A DNA stretch of 64,000 bases, taken from positions 3,782,001 to 3,846,000 of the forward strand of contig NZ_CP137892.1 of the NCBI RefSeq assembly GCF_033547155.1. The letters run 5' to 3'. Below, in pieces: positions 1 to 9,440 of the stretch. Position 1 is the first letter of the stretch. Every line of letters starts with the position of its first letter. Made by a program: the position numbers and the translations under genes. This DNA is from Pseudomonas benzenivorans (lineage in GTDB: Bacteria > Pseudomonadota > Gammaproteobacteria > Pseudomonadales > Pseudomonadaceae). Under the pieces are notes generated by a model. That model had not been told where the DNA came from, did no database searches, and saw only the letters and a list, made by a program, of their open reading frames with translations.

Positions 1-911
1 GGCAGGCCCAGCCAGTACTCGGCGCCCTCGGCGCCCTCCAGGCGGAAGGCGGTCACCGCCAGCGCGTCGTCCAGGGCGTCGGCGCTGGACCAGCCGAGCG
101 CGCGCAACTCACCGACCTTGTGCACGGGGTCCAACCCCGGGCTGAGGCCCTGCTCGGCCTGTGCCCCGGTGACGCTGGCGCGGCTCGCCACCGCCCCGCC
201 GGGCTGCCAGCCGTGGCGCTTGAAGTAGCTGGCGACGCTGCCGATGGCATCCACCGGATTGCTCCAGATATTGATCTTGCCGTCGCCGTCGAAGTCCACC
301 GCGTAGGCGCGGAAGCTGCTCGGCATGAACTGCGGCAGGCCCATGGCGCCGGCATAGGAGCCGGTGACGCTGAGCGGGTCGACCTGCTCTTCGCGCGCCA
401 GCATGAGGAACTCGCGCAATTCCTTGCGGAAGAAGGGCGCCCGCGGCGGGTAGTCGAAGGCCAGGGTCGACAGGGCGTCGGCCACCCGGTAACCGCCGGT
501 ATTGCCGCCGTAGAAGGTTTCCACGCCGATGATCGCGACTATCACCTGGGCCGGCACGCCGTATTCCTGCTCGGCCCGCTCCAGGGTCGCCTGGTGCTGC
601 TTCCAGAACTCGACGCCGCGGGTGATGCGGGCCTCGGTGATGAAGATCGGCCGGTAGGCACTCCAGGGCTTGACCTTCTCCGCCGGACGCGAGATGGCGT
701 CGATGATCGCCTGCTTGCGCTCGACCTGGGCGAACAGCTGATGCAGCTGCTCGTCGGCGAAGCCGTAGTCGCGGGTCATCTCGGCGACGAACTCGGCCAC
801 CTGCGGCGAGCCCTCGTAAGCGGCGCCGAGCGCCGGCTGAGCGAGTCCGAAAACCCCGGCCAATCCTAGCCAGGGGGCGTGCCGTGCAGCCCAGCCGCGC
901 AATCTGTGCAT
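1..911 (-). CDS. sltB1: Soluble lytic murein transglycosylase B (partial, C-terminus outside window)
   Basis: Cleaves the MurNAc-GlcNAc bond of peptidoglycan in the periplasm with formation of 1,6-anhydroMurNAc (family knowledge, MltB/SltB family). The N-terminus has a signal-peptide-like segment (charged start, hydrophobic stretch to about residue 30) without a lipobox cysteine, which fits the soluble SltB1 rather than lipid-anchored MltB. The catalytic glutamate lies in GVETFYGG (Glu131). The motif GSYAGAMGLPQFMPSS and the DFDGDG segment are also typical. The reading frame is open to the window edge, so the 3' end is missing. It is the last visible gene of the mrdA-rodA elongation cluster, 17 bp after rodA. 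Confidence 0.93.
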   Translation of the reverse strand, partial: MHRLRGWAARHAPWLGLAGVFGLAQPALGAAYEGSPQVAEFVAEMTRDYGFADEQLHQLFAQVERKQAIIDAISRPAEKVKPWSAYRPIFITEARITRGVEFWKQHQATLERAEQEYGVPAQVIVAIIGVETFYGGNTGGYRVADALSTLAFDYPPRAPFFRKELREFLMLAREEQVDPLSVTGSYAGAMGLPQFMPSSFRAYAVDFDGDGKINIWSNPVDAIGSVASYFKRHGWQPGGAVASRASVTGAQAEQGLSPGLDPVHKVGELRALGWSSADALDDALAVTAFRLEGAEGAEYWLGL

Positions 912-928
912 TGAAATACTGCCCCCAA

Positions 929-2074
929 TCAAACCTGTGCGATCCACTTACGGTGGGTGTGGATCGACATCAAAATCCCAAATCCCGATAGCAGCGTGAT
1001 CAACGAGGTGCCGCCGTAGCTGATGAACGGCAGTGGCACCCCCACCACCGGCAGCAGCCCGCTGACCATGCCGATATTGACGAATACATAGACGAAGAAG
1101 GTCATGGTCAAGGCCCCGGCGAGGAGCTTACCGAAGAGCGTCTGCGCTTGCACGGTAATCACCAGGCCACGGGCGATCAACAGCAGGTAGAGCAGCAGCA
1201 GCAGGCAGACGCCGACCAGGCCGAACTCCTCGGCGAGCACGGCAATGATAAAGTCCGTATGGCTTTCCGGCAAAAAGTCCAGGTGCGACTGGGTGCCGAG
1301 CAGCCAGCCCTTGCCCAGCACGCCCCCCGAACCTATCGCCGCCTTCGACTGGATGATGTTCCAGCCGCTGCCCAAGGGATCGCTCTCCGGGTTGAGAAAG
1401 GTCAGCACCCGCTGCTTCTGGTACTCGCGCAACACGAAGAACCACATGCCCACCGCGATGGGCACCAGCGCCGCCGCCGCGCCGATGATCCAGCGCCACT
1501 GCAGGCCGGCCATGAACAGCACGAAGGCCCCCGAGGCGATCACCAGCAGCGAGGTGCCCAGGTCCGGCTGCAGCAGGATCAGCACGAAGGGCACGCCGAT
1601 CAGCGCCAGGCTGATGGCGATGTGCTTGAGACTCGGCGGCAGGCTGCGCGTGGACAGGTACCAGGCGATGGTCGCCGGCATGATGATCTTCATGAACTCC
1701 GAGGGCTGGAAGCGGATCACCCCGGGGATGTTGATCCAGCGCGTGGCGCCCATGGCGTTGTGGCCCATGACGTCCACCGCCACCAGCAGGCCGACGCCAC
1801 CGACATAGGCCAGCGGCACCCAGCGCGCCATGAAGCGCGGCTCGAACTGGGCGATGATCAGCATGCCGACCAGGCCGATGCCGAAGGAGCTGGCCTGCTT
1901 GATCAGCAGATCGAGGTTCTTGCCACTGGCTGAGTAGAGGATGAACAGGCTGCCAGCCGCCAGGGTCAGCAACAGCAACAGCAGGATGCCGTCGATGTGC
2001 AGGCGCTGCAGCAGGCTGGCACGGCGGCGCAGCACGTCTTCGCTGGACAGGGTGCGGTCGAAGCTGCTGTTCAT
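929..2074 (-). CDS. rodA: Rod-shape SEDS glycosyltransferase RodA
   Basis: SEDS-family peptidoglycan polymerase of the elongasome; it works with PBP2, encoded just upstream, in the inner membrane. The 381-residue protein shows about ten hydrophobic segments and family motifs such as GATRWI, QPSEFMKI, QPDLGTS, ESHTDFI and the C-terminal SYGGTS. Length is normal for RodA. The start overlaps the mrdA stop by 4 bp (ATGA), which indicates translational coupling. It is followed by the transglycosylase gene, so synthesis and cleavage functions are co-transcribed. Confidence 0.97.
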   Translation of the reverse strand: MNSSFDRTLSSEDVLRRRASLLQRLHIDGILLLLLLTLAAGSLFILYSASGKNLDLLIKQASSFGIGLVGMLIIAQFEPRFMARWVPLAYVGGVGLLVAVDVMGHNAMGATRWINIPGVIRFQPSEFMKIIMPATIAWYLSTRSLPPSLKHIAISLALIGVPFVLILLQPDLGTSLLVIASGAFVLFMAGLQWRWIIGAAAALVPIAVGMWFFVLREYQKQRVLTFLNPESDPLGSGWNIIQSKAAIGSGGVLGKGWLLGTQSHLDFLPESHTDFIIAVLAEEFGLVGVCLLLLLYLLLIARGLVITVQAQTLFGKLLAGALTMTFFVYVFVNIGMVSGLLPVVGVPLPFISYGGTSLITLLSGFGILMSIHTHRKWIAQV

Positions 2075-3960
2075 CGCTGGCCGGCCTCCGCACTCAGCGG
2101 CGGCGCATATTCGGCCTTGAGCTGGCCGTCTTCATCCAGCAGCCAGGCGTCCATCACCTGCTTGACCACGGGCGCCGCCACCCCGGAGCCGGACTCGCCG
2201 TTCTCCACCATTACCGCCACGGCGATCTGCGGATTCTCCGTCGGGGCGAAGGCGACGAACAGGGCGTGGTCGCGGTGGCGCTCGGCCACCTTGTTGCGGT
2301 CGTACTTCTCGCCCTGCTTGATCGCCACCACCTGGGCCGTGCCGCTCTTGCCGGCGATGCGGTAGACGGCGCTGTCGCCGACCTTGCGCGCGGTACCGCG
2401 GGCCCCGTGCATCACCTGCTCCATGCCGAAGCGCGCATAGTCCCAGGCCTTGGGATCGCGCAGCACGATGTCCGGCATGGGCTCCTCGTCCACCGGCGGC
2501 CGCCCCTCGATGCTCTTGGCCAGGTGCGGGCGAATCCACTTGCCGCGGTTGGCCATCAGGGTCACGGCCTGGGCCAGCTGCAGCGGCGTGGTCTGCATGT
2601 AGCCCTGGCCGATGCCGAGGATCAGGGTCTCGCCCGGGTACCAGGGCTGGCGATAGCGCGCGCGCTTCCAGTCGCGCGACGGCATCAGCCCGGCGGTCTC
2701 CTCGAACATGTCCAGGGCCACCCGCTGGCCCAGGCCGAAGCGGGTCATGTAGTCGTGCATGCGGTCGATGCCCATCTTGTGCGCCAGGTCGTAGAAGTAG
2801 GTGTCGTTGGAACGGGCGATGGCCAGTTCCAGGCTCACCCAGCCATCGCCGCTGCGGTTCCAGTTGCGGTACTTGTGGCTGTGCCCCGGCAGCTGATAGA
2901 AGCCCGGGTCGAACACCCGGCTGGTCGGCGTCACCACCCCGGCATCCAGACCGGCCACCGCCACCATCGGCTTGATGGTCGAGCCCGGCGGGTAGAGGCC
3001 GCGCAGCACCCGGTTGTACAGCGGCCGGTCGATGGAGTCGCGCAGGTCGGCATAGGCCTGAAAGCCGATGCCGGTGACGAAGGGATTGGGGTCGAAGCTC
3101 GGCTGGCTGACCATGGCCAGCACCTCGCCGGTGGCCGGCTGGATCGCCACGATGGCGCCGCGGCGACCGCCCAGGGCCTCCTCGGCGGCCTTCTGCAGGC
3201 GCGCATCGAGGGTCAGCACGATGTCCTTGCCGGGCAGCGGGTCGGTGCGCTTGAGCACCCGCAGCACCCGGCCGCGGGCATTGGTCTCGACCTCCTCGTA
3301 ACCGACTTCGCCGTGCAGCTGCGCCTCGTAGAAGCGCTCGATGCCGGTCTTGCCGATATGGTGGGTGCCGCTGTACGCCACAGGATCTAGCTCCTTCAGC
3401 TCCCGTTCGTTGATCCGCCCGACATAGCCGACCGAATGGGCGAAGTGCTCGCCCAGCGGGTAGTGGCGCACCAGACGGGCGACCACCTCGACCCCGGGCA
3501 GGCGGAACTGGTTGATGGCGACGCGGGCGATCTGCTCCTCGGTGAGCTCGAACAGCACCGGCACCGGCTCGAACGGCCGCCGCCCCTGGCGCACGCGCTT
3601 CTCGAACAGCGCCCGCTCGTCCGTGCCCAGCTCCAGCACCTCGACTATGACGTCCAGCACCTGCTCCCAGTCCCCGGCCCGCTCGCGGGTCAGGGTCAGG
3701 CTGAAGCTCGGCCGGTTGTCGGCGATGATCACCCCGTTGCGGTCGAAGATCAGCCCGCGGTTGGGCGGGATCGGCTGCACGTGCACCCGGTTGTTTTCCG
3801 ACAGGGTCGAGTGGTACTCGTACTGCACCACCTGCAGGTAGTAGAGACGAACCACCAGCACCGCGGTGAGCAACAGCACCACCAGGGCACCGACCAGCGC
3901 ACGCGCACGGATCAGGCGCGCGTCTTTTTCGTGGTCCTTGAGGCGGATCGGCTGCGGCAT
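2071..3960 (-). CDS. mrdA: Penicillin-binding protein 2, elongation transpeptidase
   Basis: Class B PBP that crosslinks peptidoglycan during lateral wall growth. The 629-residue protein has one N-terminal membrane segment (about residues 22-45), a dimerisation region and a C-terminal transpeptidase domain. The active-site motifs are visible: STIK with Ser327, SND at about 384-386, and KSGT starting at Lys538. It is preceded by rlmH (13 bp gap) and coupled to rodA downstream. The C-terminal tail after the transpeptidase domain is charged and acidic. Gene order rlmH-mrdA-rodA is standard in gammaproteobacteria. Confidence 0.97.
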   Translation of the reverse strand: MPQPIRLKDHEKDARLIRARALVGALVVLLLTAVLVVRLYYLQVVQYEYHSTLSENNRVHVQPIPPNRGLIFDRNGVIIADNRPSFSLTLTRERAGDWEQVLDVIVEVLELGTDERALFEKRVRQGRRPFEPVPVLFELTEEQIARVAINQFRLPGVEVVARLVRHYPLGEHFAHSVGYVGRINERELKELDPVAYSGTHHIGKTGIERFYEAQLHGEVGYEEVETNARGRVLRVLKRTDPLPGKDIVLTLDARLQKAAEEALGGRRGAIVAIQPATGEVLAMVSQPSFDPNPFVTGIGFQAYADLRDSIDRPLYNRVLRGLYPPGSTIKPMVAVAGLDAGVVTPTSRVFDPGFYQLPGHSHKYRNWNRSGDGWVSLELAIARSNDTYFYDLAHKMGIDRMHDYMTRFGLGQRVALDMFEETAGLMPSRDWKRARYRQPWYPGETLILGIGQGYMQTTPLQLAQAVTLMANRGKWIRPHLAKSIEGRPPVDEEPMPDIVLRDPKAWDYARFGMEQVMHGARGTARKVGDSAVYRIAGKSGTAQVVAIKQGEKYDRNKVAERHRDHALFVAFAPTENPQIAVAVMVENGESGSGVAAPVVKQVMDAWLLDEDGQLKAEYAPPLSAEAGQR

Positions 3961-3973
3961 CGGCGACTGCTGG

Positions 3974-4441
3974 CTACTTGTGGTAGGGGTGACCGGACAG
4001 CACTGTCCAGGCTCGGTAGATCTGCTCGCCGATGAGGATGCGCACCAGCGGGTGCGGCAGGGTCAGCGGCGACAGCGACCAGCGCTGCTCGCTGCGCGCC
4101 TGCACCTCCGGCGCCAGGCCTTCCGGGCCGCCGACCATGAGGTTGACGCTGCGCGCATCCAGGCGCCACTTGTCCAGCTCGGCGGCCAGCTGCTCGGTGC
4201 TCCACGGCCGCCCTTGGACTTCCAGGGTGACGATGCGTTCCCCGGGCTGCACCTTGGCCAGCATGGCTTCGCCCTCCTGGCGGATCATCCGCGCCACGTC
4301 GGCATTCTTGCCGCGGGTGGTCAGGGGGATCTCCACCAGCTCCAGGGCCAGCTCGGCGGGCATGCGCTTGGCGTACTCCTGCCAGCCCTCCTCCACCCAG
4401 CGCGGCATGCGCGAGCCGACGGCGATCAACTTGATGCGCAC
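3974..4441 (-). CDS. rlmH: 23S rRNA pseudouridine-1915 N3-methyltransferase RlmH
   Basis: SPOUT-fold SAM methyltransferase that methylates pseudouridine 1915 of 23S rRNA in helix 69 of the assembled ribosome. The 155-residue length matches the family exactly. The N-terminus [13 protein letters not shown], the glycine-rich trefoil-knot loop VGGPEGL and the conserved C-terminal HPYHK are diagnostic. It sits 12 bp after rsfS, another ribosome-associated gene, and 13 bp before mrdA. This is the usual rsfS-rlmH pairing. Confidence 0.97.
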   Translation of the reverse strand: MRIKLIAVGSRMPRWVEEGWQEYAKRMPAELALELVEIPLTTRGKNADVARMIRQEGEAMLAKVQPGERIVTLEVQGRPWSTEQLAAELDKWRLDARSVNLMVGGPEGLAPEVQARSEQRWSLSPLTLPHPLVRILIGEQIYRAWTVLSGHPYHK

Positions 4442-4453
4442 CGCGGGCGGTCC

Positions 4454-4828
4454 TTATTCGTGGTCCGTGCCGTGCTGCGCGCGGCTCTGCTCGGCCCCCT
4501 GCCACAGGCGCTCGAGGTCGTAGAACTGGCGGGCGGTCGGCAGCATCACGTGAACGACGATGTCGCCCAGGTCGAGCAGCGCCCACTCGCCGCTGTCCAG
4601 GCCTTCGCTGCCGAGCGGACGCACGCCCTGCTCCTTGACCTTCTCCAGCACGTTGTCGACCAGCGACTTGACGTGGCGGCTGGAGGTGCCGCTGGCGATC
4701 ACCATGAAGTCGGTGATGCTGGTCTTATCGCGTACATCGATGGTGGTGATGTCCTGCGCCTTGATGTCTTCCAGGGCGGCGATCGCCAGTTTGACCAGCT
4801 CGTCGCTGCGCATTGCTTGGGTGCTCAT
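4454..4828 (-). CDS. rsfS: Ribosome silencing factor RsfS
   Basis: Binds ribosomal protein uL14 and blocks subunit joining in stationary phase or starvation. The start at [10 protein letters not shown] gives 124 residues and a 22-bp gap from nadD; the longer open frame back to 4864 would overlap nadD and adds residues unlike the family. Typical motifs are [25 protein letters not shown], the [19 protein letters not shown] core and FYDLERLW near the C-terminus. It is part of the nadD-rsfS-rlmH cluster. Confidence 0.95.
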   Translation of the reverse strand: MSTQAMRSDELVKLAIAALEDIKAQDITTIDVRDKTSITDFMVIASGTSSRHVKSLVDNVLEKVKEQGVRPLGSEGLDSGEWALLDLGDIVVHVMLPTARQFYDLERLWQGAEQSRAQHGTDHE

Positions 4829-4850
4829 AGGTAACTCATCTGCCTCGTGT

Positions 4851-5525
4851 TCAGTTCGCCGCACGGTACAGTCCGTGCGCGTGGATATAGGTCAGTACCG
4901 AGTCGGGCACCAGGTAGCGCGCCGACTCGCCGCGCGCCAACAAGGCGCGGATCTGCGTGGCCGACACCGCCAGGGGGGTCTGCCAGATGAAGGAAATCTG
5001 CCCACCCGGCCCACTCAGGGCCAGGGGGTCGTTGAGGCTGCGCGCCGCCATCAGGTTGCGCAGCGCTTCCGGCGGCTCGCTGTCGGCATCCGGTCGTTGC
5101 AGCACCAGGATGTGACAGTGCTCCAGCAGTTCGTTCCAGCGGTGCCAGCTGGGCAGCCCGCAGAAGGCATCCCAACCCAACAGCAGGAACAGCTGGTCGT
5201 CCGTCGCCAACTCGGCGCGCAGCGACTCCAGGGTGTCGATGCTGTAGGACGGCTTGTCGCGAGCCAGCTCGCGGTCGTCCACCCGCAGCGGCGCCAGGCC
5301 GGCCACGGCCAGTTCGACCATGGCCAGGCGATCATGGGCCCTCACCTGCGGCGCATCGCGATGCGGCGGCCGCGCGCTGGGCACCAGACGCAACTCGTCG
5401 AGGGCCATGAACTGCGCCACTTCCAGGGCGCTGCGCAGATGGCCGATATGCACCGGATCGAAGGTGCCGCCGAAGATGCCGATGCGTCGGGCGTCGCTAC
5501 GCCGGGCGTCGCCTCGCTTAGGCAT
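4851..5525 (-). CDS. nadD: Nicotinate-nucleotide adenylyltransferase NadD
   Basis: Transfers AMP from ATP to nicotinate mononucleotide to make deamido-NAD in de novo NAD synthesis. The nucleotidyltransferase signature [15 protein letters not shown] starts at residue 16, and the ATP-binding SATQIRALL is near the C-terminus. At 224 residues it is slightly long because of an N-terminal tail that contains DARR twice, encoded by a short direct repeat; an internal start would remove it, but no better start codon is visible. Its start overlaps the end of proA by 8 bp. Confidence 0.96.
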   Translation of the reverse strand: MPKRGDARRSDARRIGIFGGTFDPVHIGHLRSALEVAQFMALDELRLVPSARPPHRDAPQVRAHDRLAMVELAVAGLAPLRVDDRELARDKPSYSIDTLESLRAELATDDQLFLLLGWDAFCGLPSWHRWNELLEHCHILVLQRPDADSEPPEALRNLMAARSLNDPLALSGPGGQISFIWQTPLAVSATQIRALLARGESARYLVPDSVLTYIHAHGLYRAAN

Positions 5526-6786
5526 TCTGCCCGCGCAGCTGACCGTCGCCGATCACCACATACTTCTCACAGGTCAGGCCCTCCAGGCCGACCGGGCCAC
5601 GGGCGTGCAGCTTGTCGGTGGAGATGCCGATCTCCGCGCCCAGGCCATACTCGAAGCCATCGGCGAAGCAGGTCGGGGTGTTGAGCATCACCGAGCTGGA
5701 GTCGACCTCGGCGAGGAAGCGCCGGGCATGGCCCTGGTGTTCGGTGACGATGCTGTCGGTGTGGTGCGAGCCGTAGCGGTTGATGTGCTCGATGGCCGCA
5801 TCCAGGCCGTCGACCACGCGGACCGAGAGGATCGCCGCCAGGTACTCGGTGCTCCAGTCCTCCTCGGTCGCCGCCTTGGCCTCGATCAGCGCCCGGGTGC
5901 GTTCGCAGCCGCGCAACTCGACGCCCTTCTCGGCGAACATCTGCGCCATGCCCGGCAGGAAGGCCGCAGCCACCGCCTGGTCAACCAGCAGGGTCTCCAT
6001 GGCCCCGCAGATGCCGTAACGGTAGGTCTTGGCGTTGAAGGCGACCTGCCGGGCCTTGGCCAGGTCGGCCAGGGCATCGACATACACATGGCAGATGCCG
6101 TCCAGGTGCTTGATCACCGGCACCCGGGCATCCTGGCTGATGCGCTCGATCAGCCCCTTGCCGCCGCGCGGCACTATCACGTCGACGAACTCCGGCATGG
6201 CGATCAGCGCGCCGACCGCGGCGCGGTCGGTGGTCTCCACCACCTGCACGGCGGCAGCCGGCAGTTCGGCGGCGGCCAGGCCGCGCTGGATGCAGGCGGC
6301 AATGGCGCGGTTGGAGTGGATCGCCTCGGAGCCGCCGCGCAGGATGGTGGCGTTGCCGGACTTCAGGCACAGGCTGGCGGCATCGATGGTCACGTTGGGC
6401 CGCGACTCGTAGATGATGCCGATCACCCCCAGGGGCACGCGCATCTTGCCGACCTGGATACCCGACGGGCGGAAGCTCATGTCGCGGATCGCGCCGACCG
6501 GATCGGCCAGGCCGGCGATCTGCCGCAACCCCTCGATCATGCCGTCGATGCGCGCCGGGGTCAGCGCCAGGCGATCCAGCAGCGCCGCGTCCAGGCCATT
6601 GGCACGGCCGGCGGCGAGGTCTTGGTCGTTGGCCTCGGCCAGTTCGCCGCGGGCGGCATCCAGCGCCTCGGCCGCCGCCAACAGGGCGCGGTTCTTCTGC
6701 GCGGTGCTGGCGCGGGCGACTACCCGCGAGGCTTCGCGGGCCGCACGGCCCAGACGGGTCATATAGTCGAGCACGGACTCTGTCAT
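5518..6786 (-). CDS. proA: Gamma-glutamyl phosphate reductase
   Basis: NADPH-dependent reduction of glutamate-5-phosphate to the semialdehyde, the second step of proline synthesis. It has an aldehyde-dehydrogenase-like fold, with the catalytic cysteine in HLDGICHVY (Cys232). The nucleotide-binding region contains [17 protein letters not shown] and ILRGGSEA. The start at MTESVLDYM gives 422 residues, the usual length; the open frame extends a further 85 codons upstream, but that part has no homology-like features. It is the first gene of the minus-strand operon, with a 234-bp intergenic region upstream. Confidence 0.97.
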   Translation of the reverse strand: MTESVLDYMTRLGRAAREASRVVARASTAQKNRALLAAAEALDAARGELAEANDQDLAAGRANGLDAALLDRLALTPARIDGMIEGLRQIAGLADPVGAIRDMSFRPSGIQVGKMRVPLGVIGIIYESRPNVTIDAASLCLKSGNATILRGGSEAIHSNRAIAACIQRGLAAAELPAAAVQVVETTDRAAVGALIAMPEFVDVIVPRGGKGLIERISQDARVPVIKHLDGICHVYVDALADLAKARQVAFNAKTYRYGICGAMETLLVDQAVAAAFLPGMAQMFAEKGVELRGCERTRALIEAKAATEEDWSTEYLAAILSVRVVDGLDAAIEHINRYGSHHTDSIVTEHQGHARRFLAEVDSSSVMLNTPTCFADGFEYGLGAEIGISTDKLHARGPVGLEGLTCEKYVVIGDGQLRGQNA

Positions 6787-7020
6787 GGTCTCGGGAGCCT
6801 GGCAGTAGGGAAAGCGGCTGATTATAGCGGCGCCGCCGCCCCGCGCACAGCGGCGCCGGGCAGATGGCATGCGGATCGCTCTACACCCGGCGGGCGGCCC
6901 GGCACCGCGGGCCGGCCACTTGCCAGTCACCCGCACGCACGTGATAGCATATCGCCATGCGCGATCGCACCCACCCGGGGTGCGCCCCCGATCTCCGCAT
7001 ACCGGCCAAGGAAGACCGAC

Positions 7021-7293
7021 ATGAACCACAAGGAACAGCAACTCACCGAGCTGCTCACGCTCACCTCACGCAGCCTGACCCACATGACCGCGGCGATGAC
7101 CTCGCTGTCGTTCGACCTGCTGCGTAGCACCGACCCCAGCATACGCGGAGCCGGCTCGCGGATGATCGCCAGGATGGAGTCGGTCAGCAAGGAGCTGGAC
7201 CAGCACCTCCGACTGATCAGCGAATTGACCGGCGAACCCCTGCTTGCCCGCGCCGACGCGGTCGAAGAAGTGCTGCTGCGCGCAGTGACCTGA
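7021..7293 (+). CDS. Conserved hypothetical protein, 90 aa, helical
   Basis: I do not recognise a functional domain. The 90-residue product ([19 protein letters not shown]...) is rich in Leu, Ser and Thr and looks fully alpha-helical and amphipathic, without signal peptide or membrane segment. The start is chosen because AAGGAAG lies 8 bp upstream and the upstream open frame is only the antisense shadow of proA. It lies between divergent proA and the mpg-like gene, where P. aeruginosa also has small hypothetical genes (recalled synteny). Function unknown. Confidence 0.75.
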   Translation: MNHKEQQLTELLTLTSRSLTHMTAAMTSLSFDLLRSTDPSIRGAGSRMIARMESVSKELDQHLRLISELTGEPLLARADAVEEVLLRAVT

Positions 7294-7394
7294 GCCCAGG
7301 CACAGGGGACCGTTCCACGCATTCGTCGCACCACGCGGCGGACTTACTCATTATCATGTCGGGCATTTGCTTTCTGCGGACCTGCCGACACGCC

Positions 7395-8111
7395 ATGCCC
7401 GACCACAGCCATCCCGACCTGCCCTGGCCCGACGCCCGCCCCCTGGGCGACGCCTTCTTCGACCGCGACGCCCAGACACTGGCCCGCGAACTGCTCGGCA
7501 AGGTGATCCGCCACCGCATAGGCGAACTCTGGCTGAGCGCGCAGATCATCGAGACCGAGGCCTACTACTGCGCAGAGAAAGGCAGCCACGCCTCCCTCGG
7601 CTATACCCACAAGCGTCGCGCCCTGTTCGCCGATGGCGGCCACATCTATATGTACTACGCCCGCGGCGGCGACTCGCTGAACTTCAGCGCCCAGGGGCCG
7701 GGCAATGCCGTGCTGATCAAGTCCGCCCGCCCCTGGCTGGACAACCACTCCGGCGCCGCCAGTCTGGCGCGGATGCAGGCCAACAACCCGGACGCCCAGG
7801 GCCGGCCGCGCCCGGCCGAGCGCCTGTGCGCCGGCCAGACCCTGCTGTGCCGGGCGCTGGGCCTGAAGGTGCCGGACTGGGACGCACGGCGCTTCGACCC
7901 GCGCCGCCTGTTCGTCGAAGACCTCGGCGCGCGCCCCGAGCGGATCATCCAGACCACCCGCCTGGGCATCCCCACCGGCCGTGACGAACACTTGCCCTAC
8001 CGCTTCGTCGATGCGGCCTTCGCCCGCTTCTGCACGCGCAACCCGCTGCGCCGCGGCCAGGTCGAAGGCCGCGACTACAGCCTGCTCGACGGCGCCAAGG
8101 GGCCGGCATGA
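7395..8111 (+). CDS. DNA-3-methyladenine glycosylase (AAG/Mpg family)
   Basis: Base-excision glycosylase for alkylated purines, homologous to eukaryotic AAG. Family features are LARELLGKVI, the catalytic region QIIETEAY with its glutamate, the GGHIYMYYA segment, the product-site arginine-rich loop with RPWLDN, and GPGNAVLI. The start at MPDHSHPD (238 residues) is preferred; an in-frame ATG at 7356 would add 13 residues rich in Cys/Arg. Its stop overlaps the start of the DedA-PAP2 gene by 4 bp, so the two genes are coupled. Confidence 0.9.
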   Translation: MPDHSHPDLPWPDARPLGDAFFDRDAQTLARELLGKVIRHRIGELWLSAQIIETEAYYCAEKGSHASLGYTHKRRALFADGGHIYMYYARGGDSLNFSAQGPGNAVLIKSARPWLDNHSGAASLARMQANNPDAQGRPRPAERLCAGQTLLCRALGLKVPDWDARRFDPRRLFVEDLGARPERIIQTTRLGIPTGRDEHLPYRFVDAAFARFCTRNPLRRGQVEGRDYSLLDGAKGPA

Positions 8112-9424
8112 TGGCGTGGCTCGACAACCTGACCGCCTGGCTCGCGGGTCATCCGCAGTGGCTGGGGCTGGCGGTGTTCCTGATCGCCTGCATCGAGTGC
8201 CTGGCGATCGCCGGGATCATAGTGCCCGGCACCGTGCTGCTGTTCGCCGTCGCGGTGCTGGCCGGCAACGGCGCCCTGGGCCTCTGGCAGACCCTGGCCC
8301 TGGCCTTCTGCGGCGGATTGCTCGGCGATGCCCTGTCCTATGCCGCGGGGCGCTATTTCCATCAGGACATCCGGCGCCTGCCGGGGCTGCGCCAGCACCC
8401 GCACTGGCTGGCCGGCGCGGAGAACTACTTCCAGCGTTACGGCGTCGCCAGCCTGCTGGTCGGCCGTTTCATCGGTCCGCTGCGTCCGATGCTGCCGATG
8501 GTGGCCGGCATGTTCAACATGCCGGCCGGACGCTTCGCCGCGGTGAGCCTGGTCGCCGCCGCCGGCTGGGCGGTGGCCTACCTGCTGCCTGGCTGGGCCA
8601 CCGGTGCGGCCTTGCGCCTGCCACTGCCACCGGGCTTCTGGCCCCAGACCCTGATGCTCGCCGGCGGGCTGGGGCTGCTGCTGATCGTCAGCGCCCACTG
8701 CAGCCTGCGCGGCTATGGCCGCAGCAGCCTGATCGCCGCCGGCCTGAGCCTGACACTGCTGCTCGGAGTGATTCTCGGCTGGCCGCACCTGGGCTCACTC
8801 GACCAGGGTCTGCTGGCCCTGCTGCAGGAGCAGCGCAGCAACAGCCTCGACGAACTGATGGTACTGGTCACCCGCCTCGGCGACTTCACCACCCAGCTGG
8901 CCGCCGGCCTGCTGCTCTGTCTGCTGCTCCTGCTGACCCGGCAGTGGCGCCCGACCCTGCTCGTCGGCAGTGCCCTGCTCACCACGGCGCTGGCCAATGC
9001 CGCACTGAAGAGCCTGTTCGCCCGCCAGCGCCCCGAGGTGCTGCTCGAGCCGCTGGACAGTTTCAGCTTTCCCAGCGGCCACAGCTCGGCGGCGTTCGCC
9101 TTCTTCCTGCTGCTCGGTATTCTCGCCGGCCGCGGCCAGCCGGCGCGCCTGCGCCTGAGCTGGCTGCTGCTGGCCGGCCTGCCGGCGGTGGCGATCGCCC
9201 TGTCGCGGGTCTACCTGGGGGTGCATTGGCCGAGCGACATCATCGCCGGCGCCCTGTTGGCCGCCGGCATCTGCGGCCTGACCCTGGGCCTGGCGGAATG
9301 GCGCAGGCCGTTGGCGGCGCTGCCGGCCCGGGTCTGGTGGCTGGTGCTGCCGGCCTGCCTGGCGCTGCTCGGCACCGTCGCCACCTGGCACCTGTCGGAG
9401 GGCCTGCTGCAGTACCGCTATTGA
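8108..9424 (+). CDS. DedA-PAP2 fusion: membrane protein with lipid phosphatase domain
   Basis: A 438-residue integral membrane protein. Residues about 1-200 are a DedA/SNARE-associated domain (motifs PGTVLLFAVAVLAG, GDALSYAAGR, RFIGPLRPMLP, AAGWAV). Residues about 215-410 are a PAP2 phosphatase with all three catalytic motifs: K301-x6-R308P, P322SGH325 and S366R-x5-H373WPSD. DedA proteins flip or transport undecaprenyl-phosphate or phospholipids, and PAP2 enzymes dephosphorylate undecaprenyl-PP or lipid phosphates (family knowledge). The fusion suggests coupled dephosphorylation and recycling of a lipid carrier (inference). It is coupled to the glycosylase gene upstream. Confidence 0.9.
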   Translation: MMAWLDNLTAWLAGHPQWLGLAVFLIACIECLAIAGIIVPGTVLLFAVAVLAGNGALGLWQTLALAFCGGLLGDALSYAAGRYFHQDIRRLPGLRQHPHWLAGAENYFQRYGVASLLVGRFIGPLRPMLPMVAGMFNMPAGRFAAVSLVAAAGWAVAYLLPGWATGAALRLPLPPGFWPQTLMLAGGLGLLLIVSAHCSLRGYGRSSLIAAGLSLTLLLGVILGWPHLGSLDQGLLALLQEQRSNSLDELMVLVTRLGDFTTQLAAGLLLCLLLLLTRQWRPTLLVGSALLTTALANAALKSLFARQRPEVLLEPLDSFSFPSGHSSAAFAFFLLLGILAGRGQPARLRLSWLLLAGLPAVAIALSRVYLGVHWPSDIIAGALLAAGICGLTLGLAEWRRPLAALPARVWWLVLPACLALLGTVATWHLSEGLLQYRY

Positions 9425-9440
9425 ATGGCCAGACCGGCGC

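Noticed and set aside
5254..7293. 679-codon frame ending at the small hypothetical gene
   Set aside because: Most of it is antisense to proA and nadD; only the last 90 codons, with a Shine-Dalgarno sequence, look real.
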